NCBI GenBank assembly: GCA_003973385.1
Contig: QNYK01000063.1
Location: 52,100 to 116,099 of the forward strand
Direction of reading: 5' to 3'
From: Bacillota bacterium
Lineage (GTDB): Bacteria > Planctomycetota > UBA8108 > UBA1146
DNA: 64,000 nt
In this document: positions 46,220 to 55,738 of the stretch, one piece after another
Position numbering within the stretch: the stretch's first letter is position 1
Layout of the letters: each line of letters opens with the position of its first letter
Notes under the pieces: model-generated
Seen by the model: only the letters and a program-made list of their open reading frames with translations
Told to the model about the DNA's origin: nothing
Databases searched by the model: none
Made by a program: the position numbers and the translations under genes

Positions 46220-49081
46220 ATGAATTTGATAAAGTCACAGAGCCGATCAAAGCGGGAATCCGCCAGGTATCCGGTACTGCTTTGTTTGTGGGTCTTGGTG
46301 TCGCTTACCGCGACGCCTCTGGCTCCTGCACAGAGTATTGGTCGTGGTGATCTGACCAGCGAAGAGGTACTGCTGGTGCGAGAACTGCTCGTGACATACA
46401 ACAGCCCCGATCTCGCTCGCATCTGGATCGCCTCACGTCAGAAAACCGCCAGTGTCTCGGGAAGAGCCACCCTGGATTACTTCCTCGCAGATGCCTTGCG
46501 CATCGAGGGAGATGTTGATCAGTACGAGGAGATGATCCTTGCCCTCGCGAAGAGGTATCCAGATCACTCCCGTTCAAAGGGCGCAAAACTCGAGGCAGTT
46601 CTGGCTGCGATGTTGAGGCTCTCCTATGCCAATACAGAGGCTGTCTTTGCGACCAGTCCTTCTGACCGCAACAAGTTCATCTCGGATCGGGATCGGATCT
46701 GGGAAGACGAGGTCCGCAGAATTCTGGGAGACAACATCCGGATTCAAAACTCGAAAGTGGATTCCATCGAGGCCAAGGTGATAGCCGTTTCACCTTCCAA
46801 TCCAGAGCAGAAACAGCAACTCGTGGCCCAGATGAATGAAAAGATCGAGATCCGCGACCTGTGGGAGTTCCAGCTCCTTGCTGCCATTCAAACCTACTCT
46901 TCATTGCTGCCAGACAATTCGCCGAAGAAGGTCAAACTGTTCAATGAGCTTGCGGTAAGGGCCAAGGAATTTGTCGATCTTCGATACGAGAACTTTGGTC
47001 GTCGATACAGGGCGCAACTGATTTACGGACAGGCTCTTGCTGCTTCCGGGAAGCCGGAACAGGCTGCTGAGGAACTGGAACTACTTGTCGACATCGAACC
47101 GAGTGGGGACCCTCCCTATGCCAAAGAAGTGGTTCAATTCATTCGTAGTTTGAGAATCGAGTCGCTGGCAGGTTCGCTTGCCGCTTATAACCGTGCCTCT
47201 CGAGCTACCGATGCGCTGGAGTTGCTCGAGTATCTGTTCGAGGAGATCGATCCCAATTTCCCTTACAGGAGAACGCCGGAGGATCCCGAAATCGCACCGC
47301 TTGTAGCGATGCTCGATGTCGAGGAATCGATCTCTCGAATTGCTGGAGGAGATCGCCTTGGTGGGCTGTCGTTGCTGAATGAACTGATCGATCGCTACGA
47401 TCACCCCGATTCCTGGAAGGCGGATCCAGCGGGCACGAGGGAGACCCTCGATCGGCTTTCTCGTGGGATCAGCCGCCTGATCGACATGAAGGTGGGCGAT
47501 CTCGATGCTGAGTTGTATGTACGAGGTGCGGCAGGCTACCGCGAGAGAGGCCAACCGGCGCTGGCCGTCGAAACTGCAAAATACGCTCTTTCGTCCGGCA
47601 CAGATGACAAGATAGCGCAGCAGTGGAAGGCGAAGGCACTCTACGAGATCGGCGAATCGAACGATGCGCTGGGTAGGACCGAAGAAGCTGCATTGGCTTA
47701 CCAGACCCTTGTCGAGTCTTACCCCGAGAGCGATGTGGTCGCGATGGCCAGTCAAAATTTCTTTGCCATTGTGGGGGACCTCGGTGTCGATCAGGGCGGT
47801 GCCTGGGCTGATCTGATTCCCTTGGCTGAACAGTACTTTGCAGACAATTCCCAGGGCCTCGGAAGCGAACAGTTGAAGCTGCAGCAAGCAGCCGAGGCCG
47901 AGATGGAAGGGGACTATCGCAAAGCACGGGATCTGTTCAGACGGATTGGTGCCCACTACGATGATGGGGCAGGAGATGTCCCCGTTCCATTCTTCTACCG
48001 CGCTCGTGCTGGTGGCGCACGATGCCTGTTCAGGATGGGTACCGATCTCGAGCAGGCAACCAGGGATGCATCGGGCGAAATCCTTGCCCTGCTCGAAGAT
48101 GCGAGAAGCGACCGAGATGTGTCGGGCGAGTCTGCACTCAGATATGAACTGGCGCGAATCTACTGGGGTGATCGAGCCAAGGACGCCGACAAGGCAATTT
48201 CCGCGCTTCAGCCTGTGCTCGATAGATTGACCGGTTCGGGGGTATATCGCGAAGGTGCGGTTCTGCTCCTTCATGAGATCCTGTGCGCTGACGGCCGAAT
48301 CGCCGCTGCCGAGAAGAGCCTGGCGGAGATTCGCAGGAACTGGTCGAAGGAGCACTCGCTGGTCGTCGCAACCTACCACCTCATCGATGTGTGCCGGTTA
48401 TCTTCAGAATCTGATCAGAAGCGTCGTGCTGGAGAACTGGTACTGGATTGGATCAAGTTGCCCGGGGCTAACTTTGAAAAATCTGATCCGGCGGTGCGAC
48501 TCGGGTTGGCCAACATCCTGATCGAAGGTAATTTTCCGGATGAGGCCGCCCTGATGCTCTCCGCGGCGCAGAAGGCACTGGAGGGGACCGACGATCCGGT
48601 ACTCGATATCGGAGTTTCTTACTTCCTCGCCAAGGCCGCAAATGCTGCGAGCAAGCATCAGGAAGCTCTCAAGAGCCTCGACACCATCATCGAGCGATAC
48701 AACGATGACACCTACAACGGTACATACCCCGATGCGCCATTCGTATTTGTGCAAAGGGCAGCAGCGCACCGTGGATTGTACGAGAAAGACCGCGATGCCG
48801 GGCGCCTCGAGAAGATGGCGGATGATCTGACGGCTGCCCTGGCAATTCTCGACCAGCGTCGACAATCGCTCATCTTTGCCGATGGCCCGACGCCTCTCTT
48901 CGAGCGCGATTACTGGGCAACCTGGCTGCAATATCTAGAAGTTCTGAAGGCGAGACGAATGTGTGAAAGAGTGGTGCTCCTGATCAGTAGCCGAAGGTTG
49001 ATGGCAGGTGGAGAGACGGCAGCATTTGCGCCAACTTCCCTGCAAAATCGATTCGACCAGCTGGAGAAGGATTGCCAGTGA
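46220..49081 (+). CDS. Large exported TPR protein
   Basis: 953 residues. Signal peptide (YPVLLCLWVLVSLTATPLAPAQ). Nearly the whole mature protein is helical, with TPR-like pairs such as LAASGKPEQAAEELELLVDIEPSG, DALGRTEEAALAYQTLVESYPES and DYRKARDLFRRIG. No enzyme motif is visible. In the context of two TPR-bearing secretins it may be a periplasmic scaffold. ATG 46220 is preceded by GGGGAGG. Its stop overlaps the start of the next gene (TGATG). Confidence 0.7.
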   Translation: MNLIKSQSRSKRESARYPVLLCLWVLVSLTATPLAPAQSIGRGDLTSEEVLLVRELLVTYNSPDLARIWIASRQKTASVSGRATLDYFLADALRIEGDVDQYEEMILALAKRYPDHSRSKGAKLEAVLAAMLRLSYANTEAVFATSPSDRNKFISDRDRIWEDEVRRILGDNIRIQNSKVDSIEAKVIAVSPSNPEQKQQLVAQMNEKIEIRDLWEFQLLAAIQTYSSLLPDNSPKKVKLFNELAVRAKEFVDLRYENFGRRYRAQLIYGQALAASGKPEQAAEELELLVDIEPSGDPPYAKEVVQFIRSLRIESLAGSLAAYNRASRATDALELLEYLFEEIDPNFPYRRTPEDPEIAPLVAMLDVEESISRIAGGDRLGGLSLLNELIDRYDHPDSWKADPAGTRETLDRLSRGISRLIDMKVGDLDAELYVRGAAGYRERGQPALAVETAKYALSSGTDDKIAQQWKAKALYEIGESNDALGRTEEAALAYQTLVESYPESDVVAMASQNFFAIVGDLGVDQGGAWADLIPLAEQYFADNSQGLGSEQLKLQQAAEAEMEGDYRKARDLFRRIGAHYDDGAGDVPVPFFYRARAGGARCLFRMGTDLEQATRDASGEILALLEDARSDRDVSGESALRYELARIYWGDRAKDADKAISALQPVLDRLTGSGVYREGAVLLLHEILCADGRIAAAEKSLAEIRRNWSKEHSLVVATYHLIDVCRLSSESDQKRRAGELVLDWIKLPGANFEKSDPAVRLGLANILIEGNFPDEAALMLSAAQKALEGTDDPVLDIGVSYFLAKAANAASKHQEALKSLDTIIERYNDDTYNGTYPDAPFVFVQRAAAHRGLYEKDRDAGRLEKMADDLTAALAILDQRRQSLIFADGPTPLFERDYWATWLQYLEVLKARRMCERVVLLISSRRLMAGGETAAFAPTSLQNRFDQLEKDCQ

Positions 49082-50199
49082 TGAAAGTTGAACGGATGAC
49101 CCTCAGTAGTGTCTCAGCTTGCTGGTTCCAGCTCCTCTGGTGCAGGAAGGTACTGTCTCTGCTATTGCTGCTGCCCGCTGGTCTCGTCGGAACCCTTGAA
49201 TCCCATGCGGATGAAATTCATGTTACCGGGGGCCGTGATTACCAGGGAGTGACCATCACCTCTGCGACCTGGGAACAGGTTGAATACAGCCTTCAAGGTG
49301 TGAGTACCTCTCAGAAGATCGCTGCAGATCGGGTGCTCGAACTGGTCTTCTCACTCGAGCCCGTCGCGATGGGTAGGGGACGTGGAGCGCTGGAACAGGG
49401 CGATTACGAGGGGGCGGTAGACGCGCTCAAGAACTCCACCAACCAGGGAGATCCTCGACACAGAGCCAATGCAAAATACCTGTACGGGCTGGCACTTCTG
49501 CGCTGGGGGGAACAGGATCCCGTTCACCTTCCCCAGGCGATCGTTGCGCTCGGAGAATTCCTCTCAGAATTCGAACAGGGCCGGGACTACTATGTTCCGC
49601 ATGCCCGGATGGCTCTTTCTGAAGCTCAGCGTCGTTCGGGGAACTGGACTGAAGCGGGGCAGGCACTGGAAGTACTGGCCCGGGGCGACCTGGGAAAGCA
49701 CTGGATTCTCGGAGCGAGCCTGGGCAATGCGGAGGTGTTACTCGCGCAGGATAAGTGGGTTGAAGCTCGTGAGGTGTTCTCATCGGTAGCGAACAATTCA
49801 CAGGCGGGAGCCAGATTGTCCACGGAAGCCTGGCTCGGCTACGCCACCTGTCAGATTGGGCAGAAGCAGTGGAGTTCCGCCACTGATACGGTGCGCCAGA
49901 AAATCCTGGAGACTCGGGATCGCAACGTCGTAGCGATGACTTCCGCACGGGCTCGCGCATGGTTGATCTGGGGGCGCGCCACACAGGGAAGATCTCCAGA
50001 TGACAGGGAAGAGTTACAGTGGGCGATGATTCGCTACTTCCGGGCATCAGTGATCGCGACCACCGGAGATGGAGAGATTCTTGCCGAAGCACTCTTCAGA
50101 GCAAAAAGCGCAGCAAAAGCACTCGGCCAGACGGACCGTGTGGAGGAATTGACGCAACGATTACAGCAACTGGTTCCGAATTCGACATGGAATCGTTGA
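49081..50199 (+). CDS. Exported TPR protein, smaller
   Basis: 372 residues. Hydrophobic signal segment (KVLSLLLLLPAGLVGTL). Residues about 40-95 form a small beta domain (ADEIHVTGGRDYQGVTITSATWEQVEYSLQG), similar in layout to the SH3-like start of the DUF481 protein upstream. The rest is TPR-like (LEQGDYEGAVDALKNST, GNWTEAGQALEVLARGD). Start ATG overlaps the preceding stop; GGAGAAGG lies 10 nt upstream. Probably co-translated with the large TPR protein. Confidence 0.68.
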   Translation: MKVERMTLSSVSACWFQLLWCRKVLSLLLLLPAGLVGTLESHADEIHVTGGRDYQGVTITSATWEQVEYSLQGVSTSQKIAADRVLELVFSLEPVAMGRGRGALEQGDYEGAVDALKNSTNQGDPRHRANAKYLYGLALLRWGEQDPVHLPQAIVALGEFLSEFEQGRDYYVPHARMALSEAQRRSGNWTEAGQALEVLARGDLGKHWILGASLGNAEVLLAQDKWVEAREVFSSVANNSQAGARLSTEAWLGYATCQIGQKQWSSATDTVRQKILETRDRNVVAMTSARARAWLIWGRATQGRSPDDREELQWAMIRYFRASVIATTGDGEILAEALFRAKSAAKALGQTDRVEELTQRLQQLVPNSTWNR

Positions 50200-50259
50200 T
50201 CACCAAGAATTGTTGAAGCTACAGGGAAATCCCCTGAGCTAGTGAGAGGAAACGCTCAG

Positions 50260-51006
50260 ATGAACATGACGGGTCTTACCCGCGGAAAGCCTTCACGGCT
50301 GGCACTCATGATCGTGGTTTTGCTGGTTCTGGGGGCATTAGCGTCTCCTCTGGCTCATGCCCAGGATACTGTCGAGGTGGAGGCGATATCCATCCTGGAC
50401 AATATCCTGTCCGCAGGAGTTGTCGGAGTTGTGCTGATCTTGCTTTCGGTTGCAGGTGTGTCCCTGATCATCATGAACGCAATGCAGATGCGTCGGGACG
50501 TACTGGTGCCTCCGGAACTGGTTGGCCATGTTGAAGGTTTGTTCGAGACCGGTGATTACGAATCTGCGCTGGATGCCTGCGAACAGCAGCCCAGTTACTT
50601 TTCCAGCGTGCTTGCTGCTGGTCTTCCAAAGATTGACCGTCCCTATGACGAGATCATGGAGGCGATGGAGGAAGCTGGTGAGGTGGAGGCTGCGCATCTG
50701 CACAGGAAAATCAGCCTCATCTCACTGATTGCTGCGATTTCACCGATGTTGGGACTGCTGGGAACCGTGATTGGAATGGTCACGGCATTCAATGTCATCG
50801 CCATCAGTAAGACATCGCCCAAGCCAAAAGAACTGGCGGGTGGTATCTCACAGGCGTTGATGACGACGATGATGGGGCTAATCGTGGCGATCCCCATGAC
50901 CGTGGCGTACTTCATTTTCAAGACGAAGATCGATTCTGCTGCGGTAGAGGTGAGTAGTACTGCTACCGAGTTGATGGAGCAGTTTGACGACCACCAGGTC
51001 CAGTAA
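50260..51006 (+). CDS. ExbB/TolQ/MotA-family proton channel protein
   Basis: 248 residues. It has an extra N-terminal signal-like segment (LALMIVVLLVLGALASPLAHAQ), then three membrane helices: GVVGVVLILLSVAGVSLIIMN, SPMLGLLGTVIGMVTAFNVIA and MMGLIVAIPMTVAYFIFKTK. The GLLGTVxGM block and the Gly-Gly-Ile-Ser-Gln-Ala-Leu (GGISQAL) block are diagnostic. With two ExbD proteins it would form a proton-motive-force motor. SD GAGAGGA nine nt before ATG. Confidence 0.93.
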   Translation: MNMTGLTRGKPSRLALMIVVLLVLGALASPLAHAQDTVEVEAISILDNILSAGVVGVVLILLSVAGVSLIIMNAMQMRRDVLVPPELVGHVEGLFETGDYESALDACEQQPSYFSSVLAAGLPKIDRPYDEIMEAMEEAGEVEAAHLHRKISLISLIAAISPMLGLLGTVIGMVTAFNVIAISKTSPKPKELAGGISQALMTTMMGLIVAIPMTVAYFIFKTKIDSAAVEVSSTATELMEQFDDHQVQ

Positions 51007-51028
51007 CGCGTAGTCTGGAGACAAGGCG

Positions 51029-51532
51029 ATGGCGAGAAAGAAGAAGGCGAAAAAGGTCCACAAGGGTGTTGAGATGGACATGACCCCGATGATCGACATC
51101 GTGTTCCTTCTGATTGTCTTTTTCATGGTTGTGACGGAGCTTGCCGTCCAGCAGGCGGTGGTCATCCTTCCTGTAGCCAGTGAATCGAAGGTTGAGGAAC
51201 CACAACCCGGTTCCAGAATACTGGTCGTGAATGTTTCGTTCGGAATAGATGGAAATGAAATCCTCCAGTTGATGAATGGGCCACCGCTGACCTCGAAGGA
51301 ACTGGAAATCGCATTGAAAGAGGAAGCAGCGGCGTACGGTAAGTTTGAAGACAATCCAAGCAATCCGACGCAGAAATTGTCTACCCTGCAAGTGACGATT
51401 CGGTGCGACCAGGGAGCAAAAAGCGGCAACATTCACAAGATCTTCGCAGCTTGTCAGGCAGCCAGGATCTATCAGGTGAGTTGCGCAGCGATCAACGACA
51501 GACTGGAAGACCCATATTCGAAGCAGCCTTGA
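51029..51532 (+). CDS. ExbD/TolR-family protein (first)
   Basis: 167 residues. Lys-rich cytoplasmic tail, one membrane helix with the proton-carrying Asp (MTPMIDIVFLLIVFFMVV), then a periplasmic domain ending in CQAARIYQVSCAAI, the TolR-type ferredoxin-like fold. Partner of the ExbB 22 bp upstream. GGAG eight nt before ATG. Confidence 0.92.
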   Translation: MARKKKAKKVHKGVEMDMTPMIDIVFLLIVFFMVVTELAVQQAVVILPVASESKVEEPQPGSRILVVNVSFGIDGNEILQLMNGPPLTSKELEIALKEEAAAYGKFEDNPSNPTQKLSTLQVTIRCDQGAKSGNIHKIFAACQAARIYQVSCAAINDRLEDPYSKQP

Positions 51533-51582
51533 AGGCTGTAAGGACCTGTTGAACTGAACGAAAGCGATGGGAAGGAGGAAGA

Positions 51583-52098
51583 ATGGCGCGGCGAGCAAAA
51601 CCGAAACGAAATGTTGGCGATGTAGAATCTGACATGACGTCGATGATCGATGTCGTTTTCCTCCTGCTGATCTTTTTCATGCTGGCGACCAAGTTCAAAA
51701 TGCCAGAGGGGACCTTGCGTTCGTATCTTCCGAAGAACCGGGGTGAATCCAACAGCCGACCGATGATGTCGGAAACCTGTCGAATCACGCTGATGATGAA
51801 CCAGGGCGGTCAGGTGACCGCCTACGCAGATCAGGCTCAGGTGCCCGTCAGTGACCTTCTCGATTCGGATTTCGAGCAGAACAACGGGATACCGGGTCCA
51901 GATCTGCTCTTCATCGAGGACCATATTGGCCGCAGAAAGGCGACCTATGTGCCATTAGATGGTACCGGAACCCTTCCAGTGGTCATCGATTTCGCTGAGA
52001 ATGTGCCATACAAATATGTCATCGATGTCCTGAACATCTGTGCCAGAGGGAGAATCGAAAACATTGCCTTTGCCCAACCGGAGATTCCGTTGGAGTGA
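51583..52098 (+). CDS. ExbD/TolR-family protein (second)
   Basis: 171 residues, paralogous to the preceding gene. The membrane helix again carries the Asp (MTSMIDVVFLLLIFFML), then a periplasmic domain ending KYVIDVLNICARGRIENIAFA. Two different ExbD proteins with one ExbB suggest a hetero-dimeric motor rod. AAGGAGG precedes the ATG by four nt. Confidence 0.92.
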   Translation: MARRAKPKRNVGDVESDMTSMIDVVFLLLIFFMLATKFKMPEGTLRSYLPKNRGESNSRPMMSETCRITLMMNQGGQVTAYADQAQVPVSDLLDSDFEQNNGIPGPDLLFIEDHIGRRKATYVPLDGTGTLPVVIDFAENVPYKYVIDVLNICARGRIENIAFAQPEIPLE

Positions 52099-52217
52099 GG
52101 TGATGGCTGTCGGATCGGAAACATTGTTTTCGGCAGTGCTGAAGATTGAATACAATTTGCCCAGTTCGTCGACGTCCTCTTCAGGGAGGAGTAGGCGACA
52201 GAAGAAAGGGTGCTCTC

Positions 52218-54908
52218 GTGATCGAGACCCAAACCTCATGCCCACGCGCATCGTTCCAATTCGCATGGGTGCTATGTGGACTGCTGTCTGCTGGCTTCGT
52301 CGTTTCATCTCTGGCGGGCTGCGCGAGTTCCTCCGGCGAGATTGTTGCCTCGTCAAGAAACGAGGTGACCGTTGAGCCACCCCGCACGGTTCCAGGCGAC
52401 TCCAGCCAGGATCTATTCTCCAGGGCCTCTGGAGGCAAACAAGACCCATCGAATGATGATGATGCGGTTCAAAGGATCGCTGACGAGATGTCACTCGAGG
52501 AGCAGGAGCGTCGGCGTACGGCACAGTGGCTTGTTAGCCAGGCGGACCGTTTCTTCGCCGAGGCGGATTACGCTGCAGCCGAGCGAGCATATCGCAGAGC
52601 GCTCGACGCTGATCCCAGCCTGCAGGAAGCGAAGAAAAATCTAGCTCGCTGCCTGATGTTCCTTGGCAGACGTGACGGAGAAATCCTCACAGTACTCCAG
52701 CAGTTCGGCGAAGAGGTCCAGGTTCTGGAGCAGCAGCGTCTCAGCGAGGCGACTCGTTTCCTTGCCGAGGGAAAGGCTGCTCTCGAGGAGGGCAATACCG
52801 CGGAAGCGCTCGATCTTCTGCAGCGTACTCGCGAACGGCTGATCTGGTTCGAGTATGGAGTCGATGTTACCGAGATGCAGGAGGAAGCTCAGGCTCTCTA
52901 CGATCGGGCCCGTAACCTCAAGATCTCATCGGATGAGGCGGACCGTAGAAGCCGTGAAGAATTCGCAATTCGCGAAGCGGACCGACTCACCTCGAAGGCG
53001 GAACAGCGTCGGATCGAGCGAATTGCAACACTGATGGACCGCATCGAGGACGCCATGGTCCGGGAGGACTTCCGCGAGGCGGCTCAGTTGTGCAAGACGA
53101 TCCTGCAGATCGACCCGCAGAATGGTAGTGCTCAGCGGCTCCAGGAGCGTGCTCAGGAGTACTTATCCGCGCACCGCTATGTCAACTACCTCGAGCGTGA
53201 CAGGGAACAGGAAACCAGGGTGTGGGAGGATCTGGAGCGTTCAGCGATCCCCTATGAAGATCCATTCCGTTTCCCGGACTCCCGTGATTTCTGGCAAACT
53301 GAGGTTCAGCAGCGTCTGAGCCGTCTCTCGACCGCGAGCCTTGAGGAATCGCCGGAGATCCGTAAGATCCGCAGAACTCTTGCCTCTGGTTCGACTTCAT
53401 TTGATTTCCCGGATGCAAATCTGGCCGAGGTCGTCGATTTTCTTCGCAGCGTCAGTGACCTCAACATCAATATCGATCCCGAGATCGAAGGGGCCGATGT
53501 CCCGGTAAACCTGTCGCTTGACGGCGTAAAACTGGGTGAAGCACTCGACCTCATCATGAAGGCGACGGGCAAAGCCTACACCTTCCGCGAAAATGTGTTG
53601 TTTATCACCGAGCCAGAGAACGCCCACGGGACCCTCTTGTTCGAGATCTACAATGTCACCGATATCCTCAACAAGATCCGAGATTTCCCGGGACCGAGGA
53701 TTCGCGTCACCAGTAATGACGCTAGCGATGATGGTGGAGGCAGTAACCCCTTCGATTTCGGTGGGTTTGATGAGGAAGATGATTCGGAATTGACGCCGGA
53801 TGACCTGGTAGAACTGATCCAGGAGTCTACCGGTGGTTCTGAGGCATGGGATGATTCCGGATCAACCATCAGTGGTCACAAGGGTCAGATCCTGGTCACG
53901 GCTACCCGCGAACTGCATCTGGCTATCCATGATTTCCTCGTGAATCTCCGGACCAACAGCGATGTATTCGTGGTTGTTGAAGCACGATTCATCGACATGG
54001 TTGACGATTTTCTCGAGGACATCGGTGTCGATTCGCGAAACCTTGGCCAACCTCCTGGTCAGGGATTCGGAACCGCTTACGGCAACCTGAACTCCTCGGG
54101 CACTGGCGGAACAGACATCGGATTCAACAATCTAGGAGATCCGACCGACCCGGCACTGATCATGGGGCAGGACCGTACAGCTGGACGGATGCAACACATC
54201 CTGGACGGCTTCGTCGGCGCAGCCCGAGGTAGCCGACTCAATGCAACCTTGCGTGGATTGACGATGCAGGTCACCTGGCTCGATCCCTTCCAGATCAATG
54301 CGATCATTCGTGCCAGCCAGGAGCAGCGCGCTGCACGGATCGTCACAGCACCCAAGGTGACCGCTTCGAACGGTCAGAGAGTGCATGTTTCGGTGATCAC
54401 GCAGAGATCCTATGTTCAGGATTACGAGCTAGTCTCCGGTGGTACCGGACTGGTGGTCTCGGAAGTTGCTGACCCTGTCATCGACACTTTTCAGGATGGA
54501 GTTGTACTGGATGTGCGCCCGGTGATCTCTGCAGATCGCCGTTACATCACCATCGACGTGCGTCCGACGCTGGCAAGCCTCATCAACGGTGTGATCTCGA
54601 CGGTGACGATCAGCCTCGGAACTCTGAACAATGCAGCGAGTCTGGTGGAGATCGATCTGCCGGAGATTTCGCTGCAGCAGGCTTTCACCTCGGTGACGGT
54701 GCCAGATGGCGGAACGGTTCTACTGGGAGGATTCAGGAGTCTCAATGAGGCCTCCTACAGGTCGCAGGTGCCAATTCTAGGCAACATTCCCTTCCTCAAG
54801 AATCTATTCCGTCGCAAGGCGTACCTCAATGAGAAACGGAGTCTCTACATCCTCATCACGGCAAAGATTGTCGATCTTCGTGCCGAGGAGCGTAAACTCT
54901 ACAACTGA
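52218..54908 (+). CDS. Secretin-family lipoprotein with TPR region (second paralogue)
   Basis: 896 residues. Lipoprotein signal with lipobox LAGC (Cys35). TPR-like region about 105-310 (ADYAAAERAYRRALDADPS, REAAQLCKTILQIDPQ). STN/N0-like domain about 380-470 (STSFDFPDANLAEVVDFLRS). Secretin channel domain about 580-890: VVVEARFIDMVDDFLEDIGVDS, DVRPVISADRRYITIDVRPT, VTVPDGGTVLLGGFRS, LGNIPFLKNLF. It parallels the first secretin domain by domain. I start at GTG 52218 because it gives a proper lipoprotein signal and has AAAGGG seven nt upstream; TTG 52146 would bury the signal. Last gene before the strong terminator. Confidence 0.9.
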   Translation: MIETQTSCPRASFQFAWVLCGLLSAGFVVSSLAGCASSSGEIVASSRNEVTVEPPRTVPGDSSQDLFSRASGGKQDPSNDDDAVQRIADEMSLEEQERRRTAQWLVSQADRFFAEADYAAAERAYRRALDADPSLQEAKKNLARCLMFLGRRDGEILTVLQQFGEEVQVLEQQRLSEATRFLAEGKAALEEGNTAEALDLLQRTRERLIWFEYGVDVTEMQEEAQALYDRARNLKISSDEADRRSREEFAIREADRLTSKAEQRRIERIATLMDRIEDAMVREDFREAAQLCKTILQIDPQNGSAQRLQERAQEYLSAHRYVNYLERDREQETRVWEDLERSAIPYEDPFRFPDSRDFWQTEVQQRLSRLSTASLEESPEIRKIRRTLASGSTSFDFPDANLAEVVDFLRSVSDLNINIDPEIEGADVPVNLSLDGVKLGEALDLIMKATGKAYTFRENVLFITEPENAHGTLLFEIYNVTDILNKIRDFPGPRIRVTSNDASDDGGGSNPFDFGGFDEEDDSELTPDDLVELIQESTGGSEAWDDSGSTISGHKGQILVTATRELHLAIHDFLVNLRTNSDVFVVVEARFIDMVDDFLEDIGVDSRNLGQPPGQGFGTAYGNLNSSGTGGTDIGFNNLGDPTDPALIMGQDRTAGRMQHILDGFVGAARGSRLNATLRGLTMQVTWLDPFQINAIIRASQEQRAARIVTAPKVTASNGQRVHVSVITQRSYVQDYELVSGGTGLVVSEVADPVIDTFQDGVVLDVRPVISADRRYITIDVRPTLASLINGVISTVTISLGTLNNAASLVEIDLPEISLQQAFTSVTVPDGGTVLLGGFRSLNEASYRSQVPILGNIPFLKNLFRRKAYLNEKRSLYILITAKIVDLRAEERKLYN

Positions 54909-54943
54909 GTCTGAACTGCAGCGTGGTGGAGTGAGCCACGACG

Positions 54944-54989
54944 CGGGGGTCGTTTCCTGGGCAGATGCCGGAAACGACCCCCGTTTCTT
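54944..54989 (+). terminator. Strong intrinsic terminator after the secretin/Exb operon
   Basis: A 14-bp perfect stem: CGGGGGTCGTTTCC (54944-54957) pairs with GGAAACGACCCCCG (54970-54983), with an extra inner GGC-AGAT-GCC stem and a TTTCTT tail. It lies 36 bp after the secretin stop and just before the HAD gene, so it separates two transcription units. Confidence 0.85.
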
Positions 54990-55006
54990 GTCAGGAAGGT
55001 CACCGC

Positions 55007-55738
55007 ATGAGTGAAATTCGGGCGGTATTCTTCGATATTGACGGCACTCTATTTTCAACCGTTGATTTCGCATCCCGAGCCAGAGAAGCCAGCGTCGATG
55101 CCATGCTCGAGGCTGGCCTTCCGGTGAACCGTGACGAACTGCTGGAAGAACTGGCAGAGGTCGTCCGTGAGTTCTCATCTAACTACGAGCGGCACTTCGA
55201 TAAGTTGCTTCTACGCCTGCCAAGACGAGCACTCAAGGGATTGAATCCAGCAGTCATCATCGCGGCAGGAATCGTTGCCTATCACGACACGAAGACCCGT
55301 TTGCTGGAACCATTCGAGGATGGCAGTGAGGTGCTGAGGCGTCTCGCGCAAACCGATTTGACTCTTGGAATCATCACCGAGGGATTGGAAGTGAAGCAGG
55401 CGGAAAAACTGGTCCGATTACGCCTGCTCGATTACTTCCAGCAACGGGCGATCTTCATTTCTCACCAGGTGGGGATCTCCAAACCCAATCCAAAATTGTA
55501 CCAGCGCGCCTGCACCGATCTGAACCTCCGGCCCTCGGAGTGCGTCTACGTGGGAGATAACCCTGTCATGGATGTAGACCCTGCCAATGAGATCGGCATG
55601 ATCACGGTTCAGGTTCGGCGTGAAGATCGCTATCGAGACCTTCAGGGGAAGACATTGCCGGATCATGTCATCCAGAATTTCTGGGACCTTGCAGAACTGC
55701 TGCGTGAGCGCGGTGTAGAGGTACCGGAGGTGATCTAG
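55007..55738 (+). CDS. HAD-superfamily hydrolase
   Basis: 243 residues. HAD motif I FFDIDGTLFST (nucleophile Asp), motif II GIITEG, motif III Lys in GISKPNPKLY, motif IV YVGDNPVMDVDPA. The helical cap lies between I and II (about residues 20-95), as in pyrophosphatase/glycerol-phosphatase-like subfamily members. A phosphatase of a small sugar or nucleotide phosphate is likely. It is the first gene after the terminator; the next gene starts one nt after its stop. Confidence 0.85.
   Translation: MSEIRAVFFDIDGTLFSTVDFASRAREASVDAMLEAGLPVNRDELLEELAEVVREFSSNYERHFDKLLLRLPRRALKGLNPAVIIAAGIVAYHDTKTRLLEPFEDGSEVLRRLAQTDLTLGIITEGLEVKQAEKLVRLRLLDYFQQRAIFISHQVGISKPNPKLYQRACTDLNLRPSECVYVGDNPVMDVDPANEIGMITVQVRREDRYRDLQGKTLPDHVIQNFWDLAELLRERGVEVPEVI

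Noticed and set aside
47081..48379. 432-residue minus-strand open frame inside the large TPR gene
   Set aside because: Antisense to a well-supported TPR protein; composition is that of a shadow frame.
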